Source: Crotophaga sulcirostris (taxonomy: Eukaryota; Chordata; Aves; Cuculiformes; Crotophagidae). From it: a stretch of DNA of 64,000 nucleotides. Both the position numbers and the translations under genes were made by a program. Within the stretch, counting starts at the first letter, position 1, and each line of letters starts with the position of its first letter. The stretch lies in the NCBI GenBank assembly GCA_013397455.1, contig VYZB01000327.1:507752-571751 (forward strand), given 5' to 3'. The notes beneath the pieces are model-generated. The model saw only the letters and a list, made by a program, of their open reading frames with translations. It was not told the origin of the DNA and did not search any database. Positions 11,188 through 23,900 of this stretch are shown here, one piece after another.

Positions 11188-13618
11188 CTTCTTTATGCAT
11201 TGTGCATAAAATAAAAAACTGAATTTTGGTACAAAGCAAAGATATTAAGAATGTTCCCTTGCAAGATGAATCCTCACTCTGCCCATGAGTAACTAATGTC
11301 CGCTTTGATAACAGACAAGACTTTAGTGCAGTGCTTCTAGGAAGTTTTTTGAAACTGGATGTAAATGGGAAAAATAATTTAAAAAAAATATGAAAGGCCT
11401 GCAATAACAAAACTGAACTGTAGTAGTAACTTTACTAGATTATTTGCCTGACAACAGATGGTTTTTTTTTCCCCATGATTTGTCTACTGTCTTGCTTGTG
11501 TATGTCTGTATGACGAGATCTTTACATATATCATAGAAATGATATTCACTTGGGAAAGAAATTACACAGCTACAATTATTTTTCTTTATGATTAATTATG
11601 TCTCAAGTTAAATAAAATATATGTATTAATTTACTACAACACAACTAGAAGTAGTAATACTTGCTAAAATAATTATTGGGAAGACAAAACTGAAATGTAT
11701 TAAGATTATTGAAAGGATGCAAAAAGTATGTACAGTCAAATTGTGCGAACTTCATTATATAACCACTTTAACAAAAAATACTAGTCACAACTTTGGGACA
11801 AATCACTTAATCTAAGATGAAAAAAGTAAGAATTAAGACATTTTTTCTAGCTAATTCCTTCAAAGGTACATTGCATAAAAGAGAAATTGAGAAGTTATGC
11901 TTCCACTACACGACAGTAGCACTATTTGTATTTTTCGTCAGTTGCAACAGAAATAAAGGACATTGAATCACGTTACTATCACTTTAATCAAAAGAAACTC
12001 AGGGCATTTTTTGGCTACTAGAAATTACTTTTGTACAGTAGGTAATTATCTTGTATATTAGGTAAGCAATTTTTAGTGATGACGATAATGATGCTTAAAT
12101 TAAAATGAAAAAAGATTCTTTCAGTTTCTGAATATTTATTCACAGTTTAAATACCAAAATTCACATTTTACTTTTAAGAAATAAATTTTCCCTAAATCTC
12201 TGCAAGTGTTTTGTTTGTTTGTTTTTTGTTTGGTTTGGTTTGGATTTCTTATGTAAAGAGTTTGACAGATAGAAATTGATTTCTCAGGAAACCATGTTGA
12301 ACTATTAAAATCTGAGGAAAAGTTACATATAGACTGCATGATGAATAATCTATGTCTATATCTCAAGAGAGATTTACTAAAATGTATATGCATGATTCAG
12401 AAGATATAGCAAGAAAATGTTCTACTATAACATCATGAAAAATGAGTTATCTTAATTTCTTAAAATACATAGAATTTATTATGTGTACTGCTACTTGTAA
12501 TGCAAAATTAGAAAGTCCATTTGGATATGTAAAATACTTAGATATCTTGCAGAAAGCTTAAAAATATCAACTCTGTGAAACCTGAGTTTCAAGTTGCAGT
12601 TATATTCAGTTCTGGATATTGAGTAGCATATGTAGTGATTAAAAAAAAAAACTATAAATATACATGTAAATACATTAAAAGTGCTATCAAATGTACTACT
12701 GTGTCAACTATATTTCTGAAGGAGGGAGGAAAGCACATTGAATAAGAATATATATTACTCTTGAAGAAGTATTTTCTTTTTAAAAGTTTCGTGAAAATAT
12801 TCTGTTCTTAATTTTCCAGGTGAATATTCCTTTTTTGTCTTAAAAAAATCCTCCTCCTCTAGGAAGTGCAACTCTATGGTGCCATACAGATTTAGAACTT
12901 CCAGTAAAGCTACTGCTTTCATTTCAAATTTTCCGTATGAGTTTATTCTTTTTTTTTATTATTCTTGTTTTTAATGTGTGTTTTCCGTGACTCCTCACAA
13001 AATTTCTGGCCTCACAATAAATTTTAATCTAAGCAGTAATTAAATTTTAAAGATATTATCTTTATTTTTAAATATCTTTTCTTTAAAATTGAAGAAAACA
13101 ATATTTTGAGAGATGTACCAGAAACCTCAGAATCCTGTAGGACTGGATATTTAATTTAGAAATGGTGGTTCAAACATAAATCATTTCTAAAAGGGTTTGT
13201 CCACACACAAGGTCAGGAAATGCAAGTGGGATAGGTATAAGAAAGGACAGAAAATGAGCTAAGTAGTCATACATTTTTTAGTAAAATTATTTCCCTGACT
13301 TGAGCAGATGAGATTCTCTGTGTTATAGGCAATTAATATAGTTTTAGCTCATTGTTCTGCACACTTTATTGAACTTTCAGATCATCATTCCTGAGACCCT
13401 AATGTATTAAAGATTATAAAATAATTGGAAAATCACTAATATATAAGTGACAGCAGAATTTTGTTGTAAAAACTTAAAAAAAGTTAAGGAAAAGTAATTT
13501 AGAAACTTGGTTTTGTACAATAGAATTCAATTTTTAACATGATATTCACTTAATTTTATTACATTTTCTGATTACCTTTGTTCCATATTCCGTATGATTT
13601 GTATAAAGGAGATGATAC
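11188..13618. other. Unique AT-rich DNA
   Basis: No gene or transposon recognised. Contains a T/G-rich simple repeat at 12209-12241 and many A/T runs. Confidence 0.65.
12209..12241. repeat. (TTTG)n / (GGTTT)n simple repeat
   Basis: A short run of TTTG units passing into GGTTT units; imperfect low-complexity sequence. Confidence 0.85.
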
Positions 13619-13700
13619 TTCCATCGATGCACCAGTATACACTGGGGGCCTACCATCTGGAAAACAGCTTGGCAGAAAAGGATCTGGGTGTCTTGGTGCT
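13619..13700 (+). mobile_element. Short CR1 fragment
   Basis: About 80 bases resemble the CR1 ORF2 segment 'gtaccagtacaggctggggg... ctggaaagcagctctg... aaggacctgggagtcctggtgg'. Here it reads 'gcaccagtatacactggggg' then 'ctggaaaacagcttggcaga' and 'aaggatctgggtgtcttggt'. The same region is present in the 10370 copy at about 10515-10555. Both ends fade into unique DNA, so it is a worn scrap of an old insertion. Confidence 0.7.
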
Positions 13701-16290
13701 TGTATGGGTAGGGTCTGCAGTTTGAGCAAGAAAAAAATAATATCCAGAAATATTTTACTGAATATTTTAAAGTTTTGATAGGAATGGACAACACTAGCAT
13801 CAATGCAAATGATCGTAGTGGATGCACAGCTTTCCTTTTTTTTTCTGAATTCCTTGAAACCTAGTCAATAGAGCTTTTCCTAAAATGGGGAATATATAAG
13901 CTATTTCCTCTAGGTTGAGAGCTTTATTTCCTCAGAGTTCCTACCAGAAATCAAGTAATTAATTTCTAGAACAAATGCATTAATCATCAAACTTAAAATC
14001 ATAAAACAGAGATCATTCTTTTGTCACTATGCTCAATTGTCCAGACAGACATTTGAAAATCTGTATGGACATTGGCAAAAGTTGAGATAAGAGAAAAGGG
14101 AAGTACCTGTCAACTACAGATGTCTGTAAATTAAATAATAATGGATATTAAGCAGTAGTTAGATTCTTACATGGGCATTAACCCAGTACTGGAGGTGGAC
14201 ATCACCTTACCCAATTTTACGCATCTTCAAAATAGATATATGTCTGAGTTGCTCACTCTCAGTCATTTTTACAGTCAAAAGAGACATCTAGAATTTTTGG
14301 AAATCCTTTCAACCAACCTATTTTTGATATATTCTCTTGCTTTATAATTGATTCATCCTTTCATATATAACAGCTACATCTTCTGTGCTGATAAAGTCTC
14401 AGGTGTAAGAGAACTTAGGTATATTGCATCTCCAGTGCAAGAATATTTTTTATCATTATTAGCGGTACAAGCTTTCTGAGACAGAAGACCTAGGCAGCTT
14501 TAGTAAATCTTGAAAGAAAGAAATCAGTCAGAATTTGTAACTAAGGGAAAAATCAAGTTGATTGAGCAAAGTACAAGGAGGAAAAAGGAAATTTCAAGAT
14601 TCTTTTAAATCCTTAAGGACAGTGAAGGATATGGAAGTATGTGGGATGGGGGACTGGTTATTTATTTGTTTTGACAGTGTTTGTCTCTTTTGTGAACTGT
14701 CAACGGGTAAATCAATCTTGTTTCAATAATTCTGTAGGAAATATGTATAATACTTTTTTTACCTAATACACTTCTGTGAAAAGTTAAGTTATACTAAGCA
14801 GAAGTATGTGTGGTTAAGCTAGGTACATGACATCTCTGGCTGTTAAACTGCAAGTTGTATATTTAAGATTTTTCTACAAAACAGGCCAAAACCAGAAACA
14901 GTCTGGACCTATCTCAGATGACCTGAGAAGACATAAACCATGACCTAGAATCCAACCAGATAACACAGACAGGTGACCAAAGAAGTAAAACCAATCAGAT
15001 CTGAGTTTTAACAAGTACAATTTAGACACAGTGTGTTGGGGATTTTTGCCTTTAGAAATTAAGGAGGATACCTCTTGAAACATCCATAAGCATTGTAATG
15101 ATAAATCCACTCTTTTTCAGAGAGATTGACACAAAAGTGTGAGAGAACAGTTTATAAATTGAGCAATTTCAGCAATCCAAAAAATATAATACCTCAATAT
15201 GAAATAAAGCCTTCTAACAGCCCAATTCTGTGTTGCAGAAGTTAAAAAAAAAGGATAAATTGTGTTATACTAAAGAGGAAAATAGCTATATATTGAGGCT
15301 TTATAGGTTCACGTAAGTTATTTATTGTCTGTTTAAGGTTCTACAAAGTCTTTTCCTTATGCACTCAATGGATACTGTCTCCTGAGATGATCAGTGATCT
15401 GAAAGTCCAGCCATATAAAGGACTGATGACATGCTTAAACACTGGTTGTGTTTAAGGTACATTGCCATATTGGACACTATAAATGTAACGCATGGCTACT
15501 CTCTGTATGTTTGTGTTGAAAGGAATTGAGCTTTTCCCTCGTGACATAGTTTCAAACCATAGGAATGGTCAGAATGTGAATCAAAGCTATATAAAAACAA
15601 TACTTTCTTCAAAAGCCCAATCTGGTGGATCTTGACTAAAAATTGCAGTAGAATTAGTTTATTTTGCTGTTATCTTTATATACATATATTCACATTATAT
15701 ACCCAAATCATATATATTGATGTTAACACTGGAACATAGGGGAGGGTTTTTTTTTCTCATTATTCTGAATCTGGCTAACTACTTTGATTTTCATCATGGA
15801 GCAAACTAAAACTGAAGTTTTGTTCCATAGTTGCAATTTTTCTGTGTGTGTTGCCCTGAAAAGTGGAATCTAAAATCCTTTCTCTCAGTGAGACTGTTAC
15901 TGATATTTGCCTACACTTATTTGCACAAAATATACAAAGAGTTAGTTTCAAGAGAGACAGAAACATCCAAATCCATGTGATACGAAGTAGTTGAACAAAA
16001 GCATCCACACAATTAATCATCTCCAAACATTCTAGTATTTATATATGTCTTCAGAATTGCTCCTTGGGTTTCATCCCACAGAGTTCATATGAAGAGCAGC
16101 ATGTACATTAGCAAGTGTAATTTAAAGCCCTGGAAGCATGCAGGAATTTATATTCATGAGAAACCTGCTGGAAGTCAGTACTGACAGCCTTAGAAAAGGT
16201 ACAGCCTCTAAGAGGTACAAAAATCTAAACATCCAGTTAGTGGGAGAATGCTATTTCTTTTTCTTTCTTCTTTGTGTGGTGTGGGTTTTT

Positions 16291-16305
16291 TTGTTGTTGT
16301 TGTTG
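16291..16305. repeat. (TTG)5 microsatellite
   Basis: Five TTG units within a longer T/G-rich stretch. Confidence 0.9.
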
Positions 16306-18833
16306 TGTTCTGTGTCTGTGTGTTCCTCTCGTAATTACTTTGAATAGTTGCAATAAAGGAAAGGAACAGCTACTCAGTTTTAAAAGCAAAATCCAGTGCC
16401 TAGTACTCAAACTTATCAGAGCCCTTACTTTTGCTCCACTCTCAGTAATGCTGAGGTCAGCAACCTTGTATCATCTGTTGTTTGTCAAGATAGAGCATGA
16501 AGAACAAGGGTTTTTCTCACCATATTCAAAAGCACCTGGTTCTGAATATATCGGAAGGTACAACCTGTCACAGTTCCACCAGCTTTGATAGAGGTCTGAC
16601 TATGGGATGCCTTCTCTGACAGTTGAATAGCTGCAACTCAGGATGCTCATAATCTTGCTGTAGACCAAAGGGAACATGTCATATACAAAGAAACAAGTAA
16701 GTAAGGCTAGTCTAATTAATGTTTTAACAATCTTATACCCAGACTATTACTGAAGACCTAAACTAATACCAAACAACCAAATTGATGTAGAAAAGTCTAA
16801 TTTATAATGCAGTTAAAATTGCTCTACAAAGATGTAACTGCATCTTCTGCTTTTTGTTGATGTTATGTTCAACAAAGTCTTCCTCTTGATTCTAAAGCTG
16901 ATGCTTCTAACTTCCTGAAGAGGAACAGGTACAGGAAGGAGAGGTTATGATGAGTTGTAATCATGTTACCTAAGTTGATCAGATTTCTATCATATATAGT
17001 ATCTCCAGATCAAAAGCTAGGGACAGGTCAAGCAATAGTCACTTGAACCATAAACAAGCTCAGGCGAAGGTAAGCTCAAACAATCCTTAGGTTTTGCCCT
17101 CTAAGCCTATGTTGAATAGACTACAGACTTTTACCAGTGATGACAAACATCTTATCTTTAAAGCTTTCATTAGATTTCATTAGATTTGTAACAGCAATAG
17201 TCTACTTGGCTACCAAAGCCAAAAGATTCAGTAATTGGTAGAAAGAAGTCATTAAGAGACAGTATTGTTTCAAGTGATTTCTTTCGCAATGACCCTCAGA
17301 ATAGAGTGACTTCCTGTACTCTAAAACTTCAGCTGGTTTAAATATTTATTTATGTGCATAACTGTGTATACATATATTCATGCAATACTATTACAGGTTA
17401 CAGAAATATTTAATTATATAATATATATCCTTGCAAGAGATAATATATTAAAAAGAATTTTATGTATAGGCAACATGTTGAAGTCTGTGCTAGAGGTGTT
17501 ACATTCTTATTGTTTTCAGAATTCACATATTAGTAGAAATAACTTGATGCACAGTTCCGAGAAAATCCACATATGGTAGCTGACAAGAAGGTAGAAAAAC
17601 CATCTTATTGTCTCATCATCATAAAACTGCAGTAAAATTTCAGTCATTAGATGTGGGGAATCAGGTTGTTTAAATTACATTAAAGTACATTTTGGATTCG
17701 CAGAAACTTAAACAATTATGCATTGTCAGAGGAGAAAACTGCTCAACTTCCACAGCTTAAATCAAATCAGGATCAAAGTGGTGTATTCATTTATTGCAAC
17801 AACATTCAATCAAGCAACAGTCAGTGAACTGTACATTCAGGATCAATATTAACAACCCAACAGATAAACTATAATGCTAGATACTCACAAAATGCAAATA
17901 TACACCTACAGATTTCCAACACCCTTCTATGACTAATCTTAAGTTCTAAACTTGCCTTCCTCCCACACACGTTATCATATAGATATGCACTCCTAACCTA
18001 GCAAATGTGAATTACAGTCACAAAACCCATTCTCTGGGCAAGTTGCCCGTTTTACACACACATCCTGTGCTTGCAAACAACTTTCATGTTTGCCCTTGCC
18101 CCTCCCAAAAATCCACTAATGAGAAAGACCCCCACGAAGTCCATGCACACATCCAAGATGTGAGTACCTATTTGTAGTAACCTGCAAGGAAACCTATACT
18201 ATTCATGGTGAAGGATGCATTGTCAAGTCTAGACAGAAGTCATGATGCTCTGAGGATAATTCTGGCAGTGCCACAGCAGATGTGGCTGCTATTCTTTTAC
18301 CACTTTTCCACTTCACAATCCCAACACACAATCATGGAACTTTATGCTTCTTTTCTGCTTCTTTTCAAATTGACTCCTTGACTTCCCCACAGCAACTCAC
18401 TAATCTTCTGGTTATTGTTTAATTGAATGGTCTTAAGTAAACTTTGTGCTTACTAATTGATTTATATTTTTATAATGGAAAATCACTGCCTCAGACTGGG
18501 TAGTTATATATATTGTGCCCACAGACACTGTTTATACTTCTATTTATAATCAGCTATTGTATCACCTAAAGGGAGTGGTGTAGACTGCCCTGTAGAACAC
18601 ATTAAATACGTGCCTGACAACTGATAATAAAAGATATGATTCTCCACTCCTTTCAACTCATGGTTTATCAGATAGAAGGATAAATCTTTGCATTCTTATG
18701 CAGAGTAATTTAATACCAACGATAATAATTGTTAAAAACAACCCCTGCCCTCCAGGTAAGCTAACCCTCACATTCATTGCCAATGTTCAGCCAGTTTGAC
18801 TGTGAAACTTCTGCTGTCCTTCAGTCCACCACA

Positions 18834-18852
18834 CTATTCTATTCTATTCTAT
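18834..18852. repeat. (CTATT)n pentamer repeat
   Basis: Nearly four copies of the pentamer CTATT in direct succession. Confidence 0.9.
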
Positions 18853-19953
18853 AAGTCTAAAGAAAAAAAAAGGAGGTAAGATGAGGGTCACGACCAGCTT
18901 TTGGTGACTGATTTGTGTCAAACAAACACAAGCACAAAAGCATGCACACGCATACACACACAGACACAATTATTTCCTTCAAAAAAATTACTAACAGCCA
19001 GAATGGTAGAGCAGAGTTTGTGCATTCTCTCAATAAATGGATTTTGCATAAGGCTTTTCTTACATTTGGGAAGCTCAGGAGAATTTCTACTCCTCACAAT
19101 ACCTAACTAGTTAAAGGAAACACTCTGTTCCCAAACCTAAATTTCTTTCAGATGAAATTGAGTTGAGAACATTTGATTTAAAACTATGAACACTAGCTGT
19201 TTAATAATAATTCTGTTTTACATGATCACAGTATTTATGTTTACTAACATTCTCACATATTCCTTAGGTCCCAACTAATCCTGAATTTTCCAAGAATTAA
19301 TTTCTTCATCCTTTTAAACTTCTGAAGGTTGTTTTCCTTAAAATGAAGTGTTTATACGTTCAACATCTGTCACGGTCACTGTATACAGTGTGGCATTTGT
19401 TGTTTCAATTTGTCTGAGAATCTAATTGTGATTATTAGATATGTTAGTAATCAATAACTTCACTTTTTAAAAATCCTTTTTCAGATATAACTTGGGTGTA
19501 AGAGCTTAATTAAATCTCAATATGCAAAAAATCTGAGGTATGTGTTCTTTCAAATAAAAGATTTTTTTCTTCAGGGAACAGAAAGACTGATAATGTAGCT
19601 ATATTTCATGAAGGATTTGCGTTTTGAATTCTTTTAACTCATAATTACTTGCAATTCTCAGAAAGCTCATCTTGACCTCAAAGGAAAGACCTAGATATAT
19701 CTCTAGGCTTTAAGATGTCTAATTCAAGACATTGTCTTATTCAGAACAGACAGTTCATTTGGCAAAATAGCCACCTCAGGACAGGAATTCACATCTTCAG
19801 AACAGTTGAATTGGTGCCTCAAAGAACCTATTGTCCTCCATTATACTGGGAGTTTAGATGAAGTGGCTGTCAGTGAAGTGCCTCAAGTTAGGTAAGATGT
19901 ATCTAGTACTAAGTTTCATGTAACAAAGTTATACTATATAATTTTCATCATAG

Positions 19954-20025
19954 TTGAAAAGCTGTTGATTAATATGATGATATGAACTTTTGAAGAGTTG
20001 TCGGTTAATATGATGATGTGAACTT
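19954..20025. repeat. 36-bp imperfect tandem duplication
   Basis: Two adjacent 36-base units, 19954-19989 and 19990-20025, each beginning TTGAA and ending TGAACTT. They differ at five positions with no indel, and all five differences are transitions. The array lies about 115 bases left of the LTR-like block. Confidence 0.92.
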
Positions 20026-20139
20026 GGTGATCAAATGTGGGAAAAAGTTAAAAACAGGACAGCTTAACTCATCCAAATGGTTTAGGCATCTCTGAATTAC
20101 TATATACAACAGACAGTCTTCGAGAAACTGTGGATACTT

Positions 20140-20975
20140 GTGAATGTTGTTTTGCACACATGGAGGACAGATACATGCAAATTGCCAATCTGCAGATTGT
20201 CAGGGACAGCAGCTCCTTGGGTACAAGTTTCTGGGAGCTATGGGGTCAGGATCAGGCCAAGTGATGACAGGATCCAGGGTCACACAGCCCTGGTCTGTCT
20301 CCATGGGGGCCATGGGGATGATGATGTGCAAGGTCAGGCCAGGAGATTAGCCCATCAGTGCAGCCTGGCTCAACAGGGTCAGGTAGGGCAGGGCTGCACC
20401 ACAGCTCAGGCAGGGCCAGGGAGATCCTCAGCTAAACTTCCTAAACTGCTTTTGTGCCATATCCTTGGGTTTGCTGGCAGCAAGTGTTAACCCTGTGGGT
20501 GACAGCCTCTGAGAATGCTTTCCTGGGTGACACTAATTCTGACTGGTGGTTAACATATATATGTAACTCCACACAATCCTTTAGTCATAAACCATGGACC
20601 AAGTCTGGGACTAGAGAAGGATCCAGCCGCACGTAGGCTCCTCTGTGAGGGGAAGCTTAGGACACAAGGGGTTCTGTCTCGAACCTCATGACTCAATGGG
20701 AGGGCATCCCTCAGCCACTTGTCAGAGCTGTACTATTTAATGTGTCTTGCATATCATGTACTTGGTAAGATAAGGGTCACAACTGCAAATGTTACCCCGT
20801 TTCTCCTTGTGCATCCAGAGTATACAAGCTTGTGGGGCAGTGTGACAAGAAGCAGAAAAGGCACTGTAAGCACTGCTTGGCAATAACTAAAATATCAGTT
20901 TATATCACAAGTCCAAACAGCACCATAGAAAAAACTGTGAAGAAAACTACCTCTATCACAGCCCAAACCAGTACA
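20140..20975 (-). mobile_element. Probable ERVL-like LTR block, minus orientation
   Basis: The right part (about 20700-20975) resembles the 5' portion of avian ERVL-type LTRs on the minus strand: 'cactgcttggcaataactaa' near 20870, then 'tcacagcccaaaccagtaca' at 20955-20975, where the family has 'cccagctgaaaccaggaca'. The left part (20140-20700) is clearly GC-richer than its surroundings, with CAGG- and CAGC-rich sequence. It could be the remaining LTR, adjoining ERV internal sequence or another element. No gag or pol reading frame is visible. The left limit is set by composition only. Confidence 0.55.
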
Positions 20976-23900
20976 GCCAGTTAAAATACTTACATGCATT
21001 AGTGGTATTAAAAGATGAGTCTCATTATGTGTCATGCCATCCTGCTTATATTGGCAGGGAAGGAGTGACTGCTTCTCAGATACAAACAGAAGTGTGTTTA
21101 TTAAAAGCTGCAAACATCCAAAGACAAACAGATGGCTGCTATTCAAGCAGGGCAATGCAATGATTATACACATCTGTACAATACTAATAAACTCTAATAT
21201 ATTCGAAAGCAATTAGCTGCTCTTTTAGAATAAAGCAGAGTTACGCAGAACAGCTTTCATTTCATTATTTGGTCAGTTTTACACAGAAGCTGTAACTTTG
21301 CATAAATGGTTTTCATAACAGTGAACACAGTAGTCTTCAATGATTGCATACGATGTGTGGGAAAATGTATCTACAGCTCATACAGAAGAATATAATAATT
21401 ACTTTCTGTCACAACCCACCCACTTTTTTCTGATTTGGTTTTAACAAGAATTTGTGTCAAGATCTCTTTGCACAATTACTGCCCAGTTCTCTCTTAGACT
21501 TTCACTGGAGTGACTTGCCAAAATGGTTAGCCCTAAATCACGTCATATATCAAGTTGGAAATGTAGATAGGATATGAAAACTTAAAATCTCGCCTCAAGA
21601 CTAATGCTCCATTGTGAGCTTTCATGTACTGGCATCTATATCTGCTACTAAACTTGAGGTTCACAGTTTATAGTACAGCCACAAAAGTTCAGCCATCTGG
21701 ACAGCTATGTTGATGGGTTATAATGTCCAAGTATATTCCTGCACAGGTTTTCCAATCAGACTTTAAACAACTAAATTATCTCTCTAAAACTAAAATCTAT
21801 TGGCAAGGGATTACAGTTAAAGTGAATTATTGCTCTTTGCGTAACTAACCTCATTTTCATTAACATCCAACTGGCTTTTACTATCCAATCTAGCAAGATG
21901 TTATCTGCTCCCAGATTCTGACTTATAACCAAAAGGTAGACCTAAACTTCTGAAAAAACAAGGTCAGGCCCTTGTACTTCGTGCCTGTTATAGAAACTGT
22001 CTGCCACTAGACTCACACTAGAAATAAACCAGGAAAAGATGATACTTGCAAAATGATCAATGGAGTGAACCATACAATTATTTTTTTCTTCCTTCCCTAG
22101 TTCTGATTTGTACACTTTCCCAAGTGGATTTTTCCAAGATAACAATACAATAAAGGGACTAATCCTGACCTATGCGAGTATAAACTGGTGGTCTACCACA
22201 GGGAGAGACACAAGTTCCTGACATCTTTTTGTTTAGTATTACAGATAATGTACATGTGTATGATTATGAACCTGCTTGGGTATATAGACTGTGCTGAGAA
22301 GAAGACATTCTCTTCCAACCCTGCATTCTCTCTTTGAGATTCAACAGAATATAATGATGCAACCTCACTTGGAATTAACATACATGATAGAAACTATCAA
22401 CATCGGTAATATTCTGGCATATTTCCACCTTTAATCAAAGTTGAGGAAACATTTTACACACAGTTTTATAGACATTTATGCATTGAAGAGCAATTCCTCA
22501 AGCTTTTGAATAGGAAAGAGAGCCCATAATTTTTTATATTCCTGCAAGGCTGAAAAATAGAACAAATAAAGACACATATTTCAGTGCTAACCAAACAAGC
22601 TTTTACTTTTATATCTGCTTGACAAATAGAAAATAATTCAGAAGGCTCAACATCCAGGGAACTTGTGTGATAAACTGGGTATGTTTTTATCCATTAGAAA
22701 AGCATGCAATCCACATAATCATGTTAACTAATGTTACCTCATGGTAGCTAATATTATCCTAACATAAGTAGGCCACGAAAATGTTGTCTGGGCCACAGTC
22801 CCACTAGGTTGCTTCTTTTTCTTTTTTTTTTTTCTCCATTGGCTAATGTTTCTTCTGTATTTGCTTTAAACCTAAGTGATTTGGTTTATATTGCAATGTT
22901 GTTCAGAATCTCCTAGATGAGCAACCCATCATTGATAGTAATCGATGTTGGCTTCCATGGAAATGCTAATTTTGTAGCAGTCACTGTCAATCACTTACAT
23001 TCACATGAAATACGTGATGGACACTGTGAAGTCTCTAACAAGTAATCAAGCCTACTGACAGAAAGGGAAGCTTGTAAATTACAATTGTGCGTATAAGTTC
23101 TTGGTCTTTTTTCTCCCTGTCATGCTCATTTAAACATTATAAATTGGAGCGATATGTAGCAGAATATCTTAACCTCAGTGTAAAAATTTCCTTGTTTCTG
23201 ACATGCAAAAAACAAGAAAACCTCTACTTTTGAACTTCAAAAAATCTGTCAGTGTATAAAAATCCAGTCTTCCACATAAGAGTCAAATACTTCTTTTTAA
23301 AAAAATCTCTAACATTGGCATTGCTAGTGCTACTAGCTTCTCAGGTATCTGCACCTACAGGATTTCTCTAGCAGAAATACGGTAACTGATGAAAAGAAAT
23401 CAAAACATATGCACCAAGCAACCATGCAATATTTCTGTGGGTTTATTTACTCCAAATTGGACTAACAGCAGTTACTACTTTTTTTTTTTTTTTGATAGAC
23501 CAGTGCTAGATATCTCCACAAATCTTTAAAGATAAAAAATGTCATTAAGAAGAAGATGTAGTTCTTCATAATTCTGCACAGCCTTCCAATGAAGAAATAT
23601 TGATCTCATTCTAGAAAGCCTATTAACTTCTTCAGTTGCCTAAGGTAAGTTATTTAAGATGAAAATATGAAAAATTATCATTTACAATGAGACTTATTTG
23701 CATCATATTGACAGTGTAAAATATTCATCTCTCTTTTAAATTACATAGGGGCCTTTTTATACTGTAGGTAGAGCAAAAGAGGTCTCAGGGTATATGCGAA
23801 TACTTTTCACAGTTTTCCTTTGTATTTCAGCTAAATGGTCTTGAACATTTATTTAAAAGTATCCGCCTATTTTATTTAAAATGGAAACAGTCCATACACT

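Larger units (their letters stand above)
13701..19953. other. Unique AT-rich DNA with microsatellites
   Basis: No gene or RNA gene recognised. Short simple repeats are present (TTG units at 16291-16305, a pentamer array at 18834-18852, CA-rich sequence at about 18945-18966). A duplicated decamer TTCATTAGAT occurs at 17166-17185. At about 14880-15120 a stretch containing 'aaccaatcaga' has a vague LTR-like look, but I could not support it. Confidence 0.6.

Noticed and set aside
14880..15120. LTR-like stretch with a CCAATCAGA word
   Set aside because: Only vague resemblance; no termini, TATA box or polyadenylation signal in the right order.
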